DNA of 64,000 nt from CAIURC01 sp043777315. GTDB lineage: Bacteria; Verrucomicrobiota; Verrucomicrobiia; Chthoniobacterales; Chthoniobacteraceae. The notes under the pieces are model-generated. The model did no database searches. It was not told where the DNA came from and saw only the letters and a list, made by a program, of their open reading frames with translations. The stretch spans positions 1 to 64,000 of the forward strand of contig JAYVPW010000150.1 in the NCBI GenBank assembly GCA_043777315.1. The letters are read 5' to 3'. Below are positions 8,401-16,862 of this stretch, piece by piece. Every line of letters starts with the position of its first letter. Position 1 is the first letter of the stretch. Position numbers and translations under genes: made by a program.

Positions 8401-9334
8401 CGCCGGGATGCGTGCGCATGAAATCGAGGTAGGCGGGGAGCTCTGTGACCGCGTTCACCTGCATCCGGCGCGCGATGCGGCGCAGGATCGTGGCGCGTTT
8501 ATAATAGGTGAAGTCGCGGCCCGTCCGCGCGCGCAGGAACGAAAGCACCTCGCGTAGCGCTACTTCCTTCCCGCTCGCGTCCGTCGGTGGCGGCTCCGCT
8601 GGCTGCGGGCCCTCCTCCGGCGGCAGCTTCAGGCGTTGCGCGGTATCCTGATATTCCAGCAGCCGCTGCGGCATCTGCGCGACGCGGAGCACCCAATCGA
8701 CCATCCCCGTGGCGATCGCCGATTGCGGCATGCTGGAATGTTCCGCCTCGTCGGGATCCTGCGCGATGGTCAGCCCGCCGCGCTCCTTGATCCGCTTGAT
8801 TCCGAGCGCCCCGTCGCCATCGGCGCCCGAGAGAACGATCGCCGCCGAGTGCGGCCCGTGCGAGTCGGCGAGCGAGCGGAAAAAGAGATCGAGGGTGACC
8901 CGCCGGCCCCGCTCGTGATCCATCTCCGAGAGCTGCAAAATGCCATCGACCGCGGAGAGATGCTTGCCGGGCGGGATGACGTAAACGCAGTTCGCGCGCA
9001 CCTCGATGCGATCGGTGGCCTGCACCACCGGCATCGTCGTCGCCCGGCCCAGCACCTCCGCCATCGTGCTCTCGTGGCCGGGGGCAAGGTGGAGGACCAC
9101 GACGAAAACCAAACCGCTCTCCGCCGGCATCGCGTTGAAAAACTCTTGCAGCGCCCGCACGCTCCCCGCCGATCCGCCGAGCCCGACCATCGGCAGCATT
9201 TGGTAGCCGTACGCCGGCACGGAATTGTCGATCTCCGACGCGAGCTCCTCCTCGACATGATCCGGCGCGAGTTCGGGCAGGCCGGTGTGATCCGGGACAT
9301 TCGCGGGAGGGAGCGGCGGTTCCGGGACAGTCAT
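5441..9334 (-). CDS. CheB-CheR-PAS-histidine kinase fusion protein
   Basis: 1297 residues. CheB methylesterase domain at about 48-230, with the catalytic serine in GLGGSAGS (around 53-57), H82 and D174 in LSGADGDG. CheR methyltransferase at about 255-520 (FFRDRGAFEAL; VWTAACATGEEAYS; ATDLDEESI; FDLITCRN-like DLITCRNLLIYL). PAS-like region about 580-690, a long heptad coiled coil about 705-795 (EELKASNEELQAMNEEL), PAS domains about 795-895 and 910-1030, HisKA with H1069 in SHELRTPL, and HATPase_c about 1180-1285 (NLLKNASKF; DNGIGI; GGLGLGLAI). There is no receiver domain at the N-terminus, unlike chemotaxis CheB; the separate receiver at 4842-5240 may take that role. No transmembrane segment is visible, so it is probably cytoplasmic. 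The C-terminal tail (PRPSVQPSPSS) is encoded partly by an intruding repeat. Confidence 0.93.
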   Translation of the reverse strand: MTVPEPPLPPANVPDHTGLPELAPDHVEEELASEIDNSVPAYGYQMLPMVGLGGSAGSVRALQEFFNAMPAESGLVFVVVLHLAPGHESTMAEVLGRATTMPVVQATDRIEVRANCVYVIPPGKHLSAVDGILQLSEMDHERGRRVTLDLFFRSLADSHGPHSAAIVLSGADGDGALGIKRIKERGGLTIAQDPDEAEHSSMPQSAIATGMVDWVLRVAQMPQRLLEYQDTAQRLKLPPEEGPQPAEPPPTDASGKEVALREVLSFLRARTGRDFTYYKRATILRRIARRMQVNAVTELPAYLDFMRTHPGEAGALLQDLLISVTNFFRDRGAFEALEAGIPELFSGKKSGDTLRVWTAACATGEEAYSVAMLLCEYAGRLENPPAIQVFATDLDEESIASARDGVYPTTITADVTDERLRRFFVKEPHGYRVRRDLREMVLFAVHDLLRDSPFSRLDLITCRNLLIYLTREAQMRACEIFHFALRKGGRLFLGASETMDEESGLYTLLDKTHRIYTKCSDARVTVSLPTGSSALRRALEARDHASHGPFIHGAAFVAPGKAAQAKENANSDAHRVSWEELHFKLIERFAPPSLIVDRDYHIVHISENAGRFLHFSGGTPSVNLLQVVHPMLRVELRAALFRAVQTSSAVEVFRVPVDLDGTLHAVDLRVAPAQDIAPDYLLVVLSLRENPNEQTALSRVEDEPAIRHLEREIEQVKSRLRETVEQYETSTEELKASNEELQAMNEELRSATEELETGREELQSVNEELTTVNQELKSNIEELAHTNSDLQNLMSATAIATVFLDRELRIARYTPPAIALFNLIPGDVGRPLADLQHRLDYPELAADAVRVLETLTPIEREVSAPSGNCFLARLRPYRTTEDVIAGAVLTFVDITERQRSEEALRVSEERLRLVVENARDYAIFSMDQERRITGWNSGAQRLLGYTEAEILGQPADVIFTPEDRESGACAREAETALAVGRATDERWHLRKDGSRFWGSGVMMAMHDGTGQSVGLVEIFRDQTEARAASEALEESRAQLWEALQENERARADAEAATLAKDHFLAVLSHELRTPLTPVLMAVETMRRCKDLPESLRSGLEMIERNIQIEAHFIDDMLDLTRIAKGKLELIREPMDLHAAVRGAVEVSAADFEEKKQRLSIALDAGEYRLTGDICRLQQVFWNLLKNASKFTPGGGEITLRSRNERDCIVVEITDNGIGIEAGVIPKIFNPFEQADPSIAREFGGLGLGLAISKATILGHGGQLLAASPGPGKGATFTVELPLGDESPRPSVQPSPSS

Positions 9335-9446
9335 GTTTTTTCACTAAACCCGGAGGCGAAGCTTGGCGAGTTTTGCCGTCCCGCGCTTTTCGCGGGGAGT
9401 TGGAATACGAGGTAAGTTTTACCATGTTCGCGACTACCCGCACGCC

Positions 9447-10547
9447 ATGACCATCGCCATTCCGAAAGAAATCAAAGCCCAGGAATCCCGCGTCGCCCTC
9501 ACCCCCGGCGCGGCTTCGCAGCTCGTGAAACGCGGACACAGCGTGCTCGTCGAATCAAGCGCTGGAGCGGGCGCCGGGTTTTCCGACGCCGATTACGCCG
9601 CCGCCGGAGCCGAGCTCGTGAGCGAGCACGCGGAGCTTTTCGCGCGCGGTGATTTGGTCGTGAAAGTGAAGGAGCCGCTGCCGTCCGAATACCCGCTGTT
9701 GCGACCGGGCCAGCTCCTTTTCACCTACCTCCATCTTGCGGCAAACCGCGCGCTGACCGACGCGCTCATCGCCTCCGGCGTCACCGCCATCGCGTACGAA
9801 ACGATCGAGGTGAACCACCACCTCCCGCTGCTCGAGCCAATGAGCGAAATCGCGGGGCGCATGTCCGTCATCGTCGGCGGCTACTTTCTCGCGAAGCACT
9901 GCGGCGGCAGCGGCACCCTGCTCGCCGGCGTCCCCGGCGTGTTGCCGGGAAAAGTGGTCGTCCTCGGTGGCGGAGTCGCCGGCGTGAACGCCGCGCGCAT
10001 GGCCAGCGGCCTCGGCGCGGATGTCACGATTCTCGAGATCGACCTCGAGCGGATGCGTTTCCTCGACATGACTTTGCACGGCGTCCACACGCTTTATTCC
10101 GACGAGTCGCATCTCAGCGAACTGCTCCCCGCCGTGGACCTGCTCATCGGCGCGGTCCTCGTGCCCGGAGCGAAAGCCCCGAAGCTCATCACCCGCGAAA
10201 TGCTCCGCTGCATGAGGCCCGGCAGCGTGCTCGTGGACATCGCGGTGGACCAGGGAGGCTGCGCCGAAACCACCCGCCCGACCACGCATCACGACCCCGT
10301 TTTCGTCGAGGAAGGCGTCACGCATTACTGCGTCGCGAACATGCCCGGAGCCTACGCCCGCACCGCCACGCAAGCGCTCGTCAATGTCACGCACCGCTAC
10401 ATCGGCATCCTCGCCGACCACGGCCTCGCCGCCGCCTGCGACCGCCAGGCCTCGCTGCTGGGTGGAATCAACGTCATGCACGGGAACGTCACCCACCGCG
10501 CAGTCGCCGCCGCCCACGGCCTGCCCTTCGTGTCGCCCGTGCCGTAG
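9447..10547 (+). CDS. ald: alanine dehydrogenase
   Basis: 366 residues from the ATG at 9447 (MTIAIPKEIKAQESRVALTP), a size and start typical of Ald. It catalyses reversible NAD-dependent deamination of L-alanine to pyruvate and ammonia in the cytoplasm. Catalytic K75 (VKVKEP) and H96 (FTYLHLA) are present, with the Rossmann motif VVLGGGVAGVNAARMA at about 170-185. A longer frame begins at 9363, but its first 28 residues are unlike the family. It is single-gene and divergent from the kinase fusion, with about 110 bases between them for two promoters. A palindromic element follows directly. Confidence 0.95.
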   Translation: MTIAIPKEIKAQESRVALTPGAASQLVKRGHSVLVESSAGAGAGFSDADYAAAGAELVSEHAELFARGDLVVKVKEPLPSEYPLLRPGQLLFTYLHLAANRALTDALIASGVTAIAYETIEVNHHLPLLEPMSEIAGRMSVIVGGYFLAKHCGGSGTLLAGVPGVLPGKVVVLGGGVAGVNAARMASGLGADVTILEIDLERMRFLDMTLHGVHTLYSDESHLSELLPAVDLLIGAVLVPGAKAPKLITREMLRCMRPGSVLVDIAVDQGGCAETTRPTTHHDPVFVEEGVTHYCVANMPGAYARTATQALVNVTHRYIGILADHGLAAACDRQASLLGGINVMHGNVTHRAVAAAHGLPFVSPVP

Positions 10548-10580
10548 CGGCAGAAGGAGAAGCGGGCGAAGCCCAGCTCC

Positions 10581-10737
10581 GGGTAGCGCACTCGTCCCGA
10601 GTGCTGGTTTCGGCGTCCCGCCGAAACGAACTTTAAAAAAAACGTCCGCCGCTTGGACGTTCTCCAATATCGAACCGCTTCCTAAAGTTCGACGAGGCGG
10701 GACGCCTCGACCAGCGCTCGGGACGAGCGCGCTACCC
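10581..10737. mobile_element. palindromic GGGTAGCGC element, copy 1
   Basis: About 157 bases bounded by GGGTAGCGC and GCGCTACCC. Each arm is about 54 bases and holds its own small inverted segments (CTCGTCCCGAGTGCTGG and GGCGTCCCGCC). The arms face each other around a roughly 50-base centre. The same architecture is repeated at 12894-13065 and 47264-47420. It fills most of the gap between convergent ald and the cytochrome gene. No ORF is inside, so any movement would have to be in trans. Confidence 0.75.
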
Positions 10738-10775
10738 AAACAGGACACGCGCGCAGCGTATCCCCTGCGCTTCCG

Positions 10776-12839
10776 CTACTTCACCACCGTGCGCAAATAT
10801 TGCCGGATCGCCTCGAACTGCGCGTGCGCGTCGCCGCCGTAGAAATCGGTGAGCGGCGTCTTGCCCTCGTCGTCGGCAAATTTCGGCATCTTCGATTCGG
10901 GATCGATGCGCAGCGGATTCAGCACCCAGCGATGGAAATATCCCGCGCGCAAACGCTCGGTCGAATACGCGAGATTGATCCCCGGTGCCTCGAAGACCGC
11001 GGTCGGCAAACGCTCGCCGACCCCGTGACAGGTCGTGCAATTGAACCCGCCATTTTCGCCGAGCAATTTCTCGCCATTGGCCGCCATCTCTTTGTCCGCG
11101 GGCTTCTCCGGCTCGACGGTCGGTGAAAAACCATGCTCCAGCGACAGCCCCGCGGCGATCCCCGGCGCGACCGTCGCGAAGCCCGGCATCCGCGCGATGA
11201 GCCACGGGCGCGGCTTGTATTTCTGATGCCCGGCGATGAATTCCGCGGCAAACGCCGGCTGCAATTTCTCGCCAAACCAGGTCGCCATCGGAGTCGCCGA
11301 GCCGGCAATCGGCAGACCCTCGCCCTCCGGCGTCGGCGCGCCTGCTTGCAGCGCGGACATTTCGCTCTCCACATCCGACCAAGTGCTCACCGCGCCGTCG
11401 CGCGCGTGGCAGGCGGTGCAGCGCATGTTGCGCATCTGCCGCTCCGCAAATTCGATCGGCGCGTCCTGCTTCAACGAGCCGAATCCCGTCGCGGCAAAAG
11501 CGACGAGCGCATCGCGCTGCGCGGGCTCGAGATTGAAGTCCGGCGCGGCTCCGCGAGCGGTCGCGTCGGCGGCGAGACAGCCCTTCGTCCAGCCGGATTT
11601 CAGCGTCGCCGCGAGCGTCGGCTGCGTCGTCGGCGGCAGACCTGCGTGGCAGTTCAGACATCCGCTCGCGACCAGATTTTGCGCCCCGCGCGCCGCGTCG
11701 CCTTTTGGACCCGCGGCAAATTCACGCTGCGTCCCCGACAGCAAAAACGCGGCGAGGCTTTCCGTCTCCGCGTCGGTCAACCGGAAATTCGGCATGTGCG
11801 TCCACGCGAAATTCTTCGCGGGTTCTTTCAAATAATTGCGCAACGCGGCGGGCTGCCACTTGGCTTTCACATGGTTCAGCGGCGTGCGGTCGTGCTCGTC
11901 CTTGCCGGTGAATTCCGGCGGCGTGTGGCAGGTGATGCAGCCGAGATTTGCGAACAGCGCACCGCCCGCCGGCGCGGGATCGGCGGAGAGCGCGATGTCG
12001 TCGCGCTTGCCCATCGAAACGAGATACGCCGCGAGGTCCGCCGCGCGCGGATCGATCTCGCCCGCCTTCGCCGAGAAAACCCGCGGCATCAGTGCGTGCG
12101 GGCGGATCGAATGCGGATCGCTGATCCAATGCGCAAGCCACGTCTCGTTGAATTTCGCGCCGAGTTCATCGAAGACCGGCGCATCCTGCGCGAGCTCCGG
12201 CATCCCCTCGCCGCGCGGCGGAATCAGCGCCGCATCCGCATGGCACGCCGAGCACCGGAGCTGCGCAAAAAGCAGCCGTCCCTCGCGCACTCGCACGCCT
12301 TCCCGCAGCTCATTCGCGGCGAGCGCGTGCGTGAAAACATTCGGCGGCACCGGCTCCGGCGCGAATTCCTTCGACGACCATTTGAGCTGCAAGCTCGCGT
12401 CCATTTTCCCATCGCTCACGAACTCGACGACGAACGGATTCGCGCCTTTTTTGAGCTGCACCGGCTTGCTCACCGTCTGCGCGGTATTGTCGCCCGCGCC
12501 TTCCAAAATCGGCGCGCCGTTCAGCGTCATTTTCATGCTCCCGCGCACCTCCGCGAGCAGCGTGAATTCGGCCCGCAGCGGCGAGTTCATTTCGCCTTCC
12601 CACTTCGCCGTGAATGCGCCCGCCGGCAGAAACGGCGTCACCGCCTGCCCCGCGGGAACGTAGATGGAGACAAGCCTCGCGGGCCGCGTGTCCGTTTTCC
12701 CGCCCGCGGAAAAAGTGAGCGTGAGCCCCTGCCCGGACTTCGCCGCGAGCTCCGGCAGCGGCGGTGCTTTCACCGGATTTTCCTCGGCGAAAATTGGCAG
12801 CGAGAGCGCCGCGAGAGCGGCGAAAAGGAGGCGCTTCAT
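10776..12839 (-). CDS. secreted five-haem c-type cytochrome
   Basis: 687 residues from ATG 12839, which gives a clean signal peptide (MKRLLFAALAALSLPIFAEE); a longer frame upstream reads through a repeat and is rejected. Residues about 35-155 form a beta-rich PA14-like region (TAKWEGEMNSPLRAEFTL). Five CxxCH haem-binding motifs follow at residues 196, 301, 394, 474 and 601 (CSACH, CITCH, CLNCH, CTACH, CTTCH), with candidate axial methionines in HMPNF and KMPKF. It is therefore a periplasmic electron carrier, or a partner of a PQQ- or sugar-type dehydrogenase. The DUF6797 gene upstream on the same strand is a likely functional partner, although a terminator and a repeat element separate the two. 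Confidence 0.9.
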   Translation of the reverse strand: MKRLLFAALAALSLPIFAEENPVKAPPLPELAAKSGQGLTLTFSAGGKTDTRPARLVSIYVPAGQAVTPFLPAGAFTAKWEGEMNSPLRAEFTLLAEVRGSMKMTLNGAPILEGAGDNTAQTVSKPVQLKKGANPFVVEFVSDGKMDASLQLKWSSKEFAPEPVPPNVFTHALAANELREGVRVREGRLLFAQLRCSACHADAALIPPRGEGMPELAQDAPVFDELGAKFNETWLAHWISDPHSIRPHALMPRVFSAKAGEIDPRAADLAAYLVSMGKRDDIALSADPAPAGGALFANLGCITCHTPPEFTGKDEHDRTPLNHVKAKWQPAALRNYLKEPAKNFAWTHMPNFRLTDAETESLAAFLLSGTQREFAAGPKGDAARGAQNLVASGCLNCHAGLPPTTQPTLAATLKSGWTKGCLAADATARGAAPDFNLEPAQRDALVAFAATGFGSLKQDAPIEFAERQMRNMRCTACHARDGAVSTWSDVESEMSALQAGAPTPEGEGLPIAGSATPMATWFGEKLQPAFAAEFIAGHQKYKPRPWLIARMPGFATVAPGIAAGLSLEHGFSPTVEPEKPADKEMAANGEKLLGENGGFNCTTCHGVGERLPTAVFEAPGINLAYSTERLRAGYFHRWVLNPLRIDPESKMPKFADDEGKTPLTDFYGGDAHAQFEAIRQYLRTVVK

Positions 12840-12893
12840 GCCCGCGATATTTTCGGGAGATGCGGATGGGTGCAAGCTTTCGACCGGTTCGGT

Positions 12894-13065
12894 CCGATCC
12901 GGGTAGCGCGCTCGTCTCGAGCGCTGGTTTCGGCGTCCCGCCGAAACGAACTTTTCTGACGCCGGCATTGTTCGGACGCGCTCCGATCTCCCCGCGTCTT
13001 AAAAAAAGTGCGTCGCGGCGGGACGCCGCGACCAGCGCTCGAGACGAGCGCGCTACCCGGATCGG
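12894..13065. mobile_element. palindromic GGGTAGCGC element, copy 2
   Basis: Bounded by CCGATCCGGGTAGCGC on the left and GCGCTACCCGGATCGG on the right, so here the terminal inverted repeat extends seven bases further than in the other copies. The inner segments GGCGTCCCGCCGAAACGAA and GGCGGGACGCCGCGACCAG match those at 10581-10737 and 47264-47420. It lies between the DUF6797 gene's terminator and the cytochrome gene. Confidence 0.75.
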
Positions 13066-13081
13066 AGTTCCGCGCTCGCGC

Positions 13082-13116
13082 AAAAAAGGCTGCGCCCTCG
13101 CGGACGCAGCCTTTTT
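13082..13116 (-). terminator. rho-independent terminator (bidirectional)
   Basis: A GGCTGCG / CGCAGCC stem with a nine-base loop is flanked by six A on the left and five T on the right. It acts on the minus strand just after the DUF6797 gene stop and can also act on the plus strand. Confidence 0.85.
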
Positions 13117-13134
13117 GAATTTACGCGCGTCGGA

Positions 13135-15506
13135 TTAGCGCAGCGCCGAGTAAGTTACGCCCGGCTTTGCGTCCGGCGCGACGACGTTGATCGTCCCCGC
13201 CACATCGGCCGGCACGTCGCCGCCGTCAGCGGATTTGATGTTCATCTTCAACCGGAACTGATCGACCGGCTGGAGGTCCGGCACCTCGATGAAGACGCTC
13301 TTTTTGTCGGCGCTCACCTTGACCGAAGTGATCGTCAAATCGTCCCGGCCTTTCGCCGCGGGGTCGCTGACTTTGTATTCCGCGGAGCCGTAATCCGAGG
13401 TCCAGCGGTAGTTGTGGACCTGCATCGAGTAGTTCTGCACATCGCCCGCCGTCGCAGCATCCACGGGGCTCGTGAAGCCGATGTGGATGCCTTTGTTCGT
13501 GATGTGAATCGTGTTCTGCATGCACACATTTTTGCCCGTGAAACGGACGCGCTGGACGGCGGCATCTTTCGATCCATTCGTCTGCCAGCCGCGCAATCCG
13601 GCGACGTAAAGCTGTCCGTCGAGCGGGCTGAAACGCGCGCGCATCACGCCGCTGTCAAACTTCAGCGGGAACTTCACGACCGCGCCTTGTGCGACCTCGC
13701 CGACGCGCTCCTGCAGCACGTTGAAGAGCGAACTTTTCCCGTACGAAAGGTAGAGCAACTGGCCTTTGAGCGGGCCCCATTTGTCGCTCATTTCCCAGAC
13801 GTGCGCGCCGCACGAATTGTCCCAATCGTAGGGAATCCAGCACAGATGCGCGGGGTGCGAAGTCGGCGGCGGATCGAGATGGGAGAGGTCCGGCACCTCG
13901 ATGAATTCGCCCTGCTTGACGTAATGAATGTAGTCCACCGGAACCCACGTGCCTTGGTTGTCGCCGGTCGTGACTTCGCCATTTGGACCAACGCCCATGC
14001 CGTTCGGCGCGCGGATGCCGGTCGCGAAGACCTCGAATTTCTGGCCGTCTTTCGAGACCTTGAAGACGCAGCCGTTGTGGTCGCTCAACGGGCCCCAACC
14101 GCGACCGCCGGGATTCACCGGGCCGCCTTTGGTGAAGTAGAAATTGCCCTGCGATCAGTCTCCAAACCGAACGTGAATTCGTGGAAGCCGGGTGTGACCT
14201 GAACGTCGTTGTTGAAGTTCTCGTAAAGGTCGGCCTCGCCGTCGGCGTTGAGGTCGTGGAGCCGCGTGATCTGATCGCGGCCGAGGACGTAAACGACGTC
14301 ATCGACGATCTTCAAACCGAGCGCCTGAAACAGGCCGGTTGCGTAGCGTTTCCACTGCAAATTTTCGAGCTTCGCATCGATGCCCGAGACGATCCAAACG
14401 TCGCCGCTCCAGGTGCTGACGGCCATGCGCCCGTCCTTGAAAAAATCGACCCCGGCGATGCGGAACCACGACTTCGCCGCGTTCTCAAACGGCACGGTGA
14501 GCGTGTCCACAACGTACGGGCTTTTGTCGTCCGTGCCGAGCGTGCCGGCGGTTTTCGCGACCTCCGGCCAATGCGGCGCGCCGCCTTTCGTGAACTGTTT
14601 TAAGTCGGCGGGTTTCGCGAGGGCATTGATCGCCGCAGTGACTTTCGGAGCATCCGGCAGCGCGCATTTTCCAAACGCGACTTTGAACGCCTGACCGGCC
14701 GCGAAGGCTGGCAGATGCAGCGTCACGCGCGCACCGCTCGCCACGAACTTCGCGCCCGCCGGAGCGCCGACGAGCCCGACGACGAGCCGATTGTCTGGGT
14801 TGACGATTTCGTTGCTGACGAATGCGAGACCACCCTCGACGACCGCCGTCGTTCCTTCCACTCCGTCCGCAATCAGGAGATTCGAGGCCGCTCCGGGAGC
14901 GACGACATTAAACGTCCGCGTGAGCAAATCGATCTCGCCGGATTTCTCGAGCGCCGGCATTTCCAGCACCGACGCCGTGCCGACCGTGTAGGCCAGCACC
15001 ACATTGTCGCCGCTCAAATAGAGGCCTTTATATTTCGCCCACTCTTTCGGCAGCGGACCGAAAGGAACTTTTGCCGCGCCCGGCCCGGTCGGCAATTTAC
15101 GCGGATCGGTGAGGTCTTCGCCCTTGCTCCAGCCCGGCCCCGGATTGGTCTCAAAATAAATATTCGCGCCCTCTTTCGGACTCGGATTCGGTCCATGTCC
15201 GCCATCGAAGGTGACGCCTTTCAGTTTGATCCAGCCACCGGTCCAGCCGCCCGCCATCCGCAGCAGCTCGGTGTCAAAAAGCAGCGTCCCCTCCGCATTC
15301 TGCGCCTCGGTTTTGCCGAGCTTGATCGCGATGCCTTTGTTCGTGCAGGAGCCTTTTCCGTCGAGCGTGCTCATGCCTTCGGGATTCAAATAGGTCGCCG
15401 AAAGAAAGCGGCCGTAGTCCATATCCTCCCACTTGTTCGCCGCGACAGCGGCGGCTGCGGTGAGCGTGTAAATGGCGGTGAGCAGAAGCGGAATTCGTCG
15501 GGTCAT
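13135..15506 (-). pseudogene. DUF6797 protein gene with a single frameshift
   Basis: Two reading frames join into one protein of about 790 residues. The first starts at ATG 15506 with a signal peptide (MTRRIPLLLTAIYTLTAAAA) and runs through KWEDMDYGRFLSATYLNPEG, the WTGGWIKLKG block and a beta-propeller sugar-dehydrogenase-like part (FRIAGVDFFKDGRMAVSTWS; VYVLGRDQITRLHDLNADGE). At about 14147-14155 the frame shifts: after GLETD the expected GNFYFTKGGPVNPGGRG is found in another frame, consistent with loss of one base. The second frame continues to 13135 (SDHNGCVFKVSKDGQKFEV). DUF6797 proteins are exported and probably bind PQQ or sugars. Everything else looks conserved, so this is either a very recent mutation or an assembly error. 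Confidence 0.8.
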
Positions 15507-15567
15507 GCGTTTCGCCGGGCGGAATTGAGTCAAATAAAACCGGGGCGTCCGGGTTCTCCCCGGCAAC

Positions 15568-16257
15568 ATGAAATTCAACACGCTCGTTGCAGTGACGTTG
15601 TTCCCCCTCGGAACGATTGCTGTGCATGCTGACGTGATCCGGCTCGCGGATGGCCGCGTGATCGATGGGCAGATTGCCGAGCCCGCGGAGGTCACGATCA
15701 AGACCGCGACGGGCGCGCAGAAAGTCGCGTTCGGCCTCCTGTCGGCGGACTTGCAGAAAATTTATTGGCCGAAAATGGCGGAGACCCGCGCGGTCGCCGA
15801 GGCCAAGGCGCTTGCCGATGCCAAAGTCGTCGCCCCGGTTTCCGACGACGATCTCACCGCGCTCGCGAACGAGGTGAACCTCGAGACCTGGCAGCAGGTC
15901 GCGGCGATCGGCTCCTTCCGCGACAAACCGGAGAAGCGCGGGACCGGCGGGCTCGTCGTGACGAAAGCGTTCAACGCGCTCGATGAAAACTGGGTGACGG
16001 TTTATTCGCCAAAAGATCCCGTCGGCGAGGCGTGGAACTGGAACGACCAGATGACCCGCGCCAAGGCCATGCAGGAGCGTTCGCCGCAGTTCATGCAGCG
16101 CCGCTGGCTCGAGCTTTTCATCAAGGCCGGCGCCGCGGTCGAGTCGCGCGATTCCAACGAATTCGCGCTGGCCGTCCGAGAAATGAAGCGAAATCCGATC
16201 GCCAGCACGGGCACTTCGGCGGGCGATTCTGGCCGCAATTTTTTCCCAGCAAAATAG
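15568..16257 (+). CDS. secreted protein of unknown function
   Basis: 229 residues. A signal peptide (MKFNTLVAVTLFPLGTIAVHA) is followed by DVIRLADGRVIDGQI, a small beta motif often found at the start of exported PVC proteins, and then a helical, Ala-rich region about 60-110. No known catalytic motif is visible. The gene is divergent from the DUF6797 gene with 61 bases between starts. A GC hairpin (CCGGGG and CCCCGG arms, about 15540-15563) lies immediately before the ATG and could affect translation. The sigma factor gene follows 47 bases downstream on the same strand, so it may be regulated with it. Confidence 0.75.
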   Translation: MKFNTLVAVTLFPLGTIAVHADVIRLADGRVIDGQIAEPAEVTIKTATGAQKVAFGLLSADLQKIYWPKMAETRAVAEAKALADAKVVAPVSDDDLTALANEVNLETWQQVAAIGSFRDKPEKRGTGGLVVTKAFNALDENWVTVYSPKDPVGEAWNWNDQMTRAKAMQERSPQFMQRRWLELFIKAGAAVESRDSNEFALAVREMKRNPIASTGTSAGDSGRNFFPAK

Positions 16258-16304
16258 CCCGACCCGGGTTATCTACGGCGCGATTCTCAACTCCCCACCA
16301 CCTC

Positions 16305-16859
16305 ATGTTCGGCAAACAAAAACGCAAAGCTGCCTGGGTTTCCACCGCTCTCGAGCGCTACGAGCGCCCGCTCCTGCAATACGCGATGAGCATTCTCGGC
16401 GAGATCGAACGCGCCCGCGATGTGGTGCAGGAGACCTTCATGCGCCTGCATAATCAGGAGCAGGAAAACATCGAGGGACATCTCTCGCAGTGGCTTTTCA
16501 CCGTCTGCCGGAACTGCGCGCTCAAATCGCTCAAGAAAGAGGAACGCTACATTTACATTGAGGCATCCGAGTTCGAGCAGAAGCGCTGCGAGGGCCTCAC
16601 GCCGCTGATGGAGCTCGAGCGCAAGGAGCGCACCGCGCGCCTGATGCAGCTCGTCAAAGAACTTCCCAAGAACCAGCAGGAGGTCGTCCGCCTCCGCTTT
16701 CACCACCACCATTCTTACCAGGAAATCAGCGACATCACCGGCCTCAGCGCCGGCAACGTCGGTTTCCTCCTCAACGCGGCGATGCGCAACCTGCGCACCA
16801 AGATGGAGCGCGATGAGAAGGACGAAAAAATCATCTATCTGAAAAAGGGAGTTGCCTGA
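16305..16859 (+). CDS. ECF-type sigma-70 family RNA polymerase sigma factor
   Basis: 184 residues from ATG 16305 (MFGKQKRKAAWVSTALERYE). Region 2 at about 15-85 (LLQYAMSILGEIERARDVVQETFMRLHNQ) and region 4 at about 115-170 (LPKNQQEVVRLRFHHHHSYQEISDITGLSAGNVGFLL) give the typical two-domain ECF layout. Longer frames upstream read back through the previous gene and lack sigma homology. The next gene starts three bases after the stop and encodes a membrane protein with anti-sigma character, so the two probably form a regulatory pair. Confidence 0.92.
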   Translation: MFGKQKRKAAWVSTALERYERPLLQYAMSILGEIERARDVVQETFMRLHNQEQENIEGHLSQWLFTVCRNCALKSLKKEERYIYIEASEFEQKRCEGLTPLMELERKERTARLMQLVKELPKNQQEVVRLRFHHHHSYQEISDITGLSAGNVGFLLNAAMRNLRTKMERDEKDEKIIYLKKGVA

Positions 16860-16862
16860 CAA

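Noticed and set aside
10548..10775. Classical terminator for ald
   Set aside because: The strong inverted repeats belong to the GGGTAGCGC element and lack a proper T-run after a short stem. It may still end transcripts, but I do not list it as a terminator.
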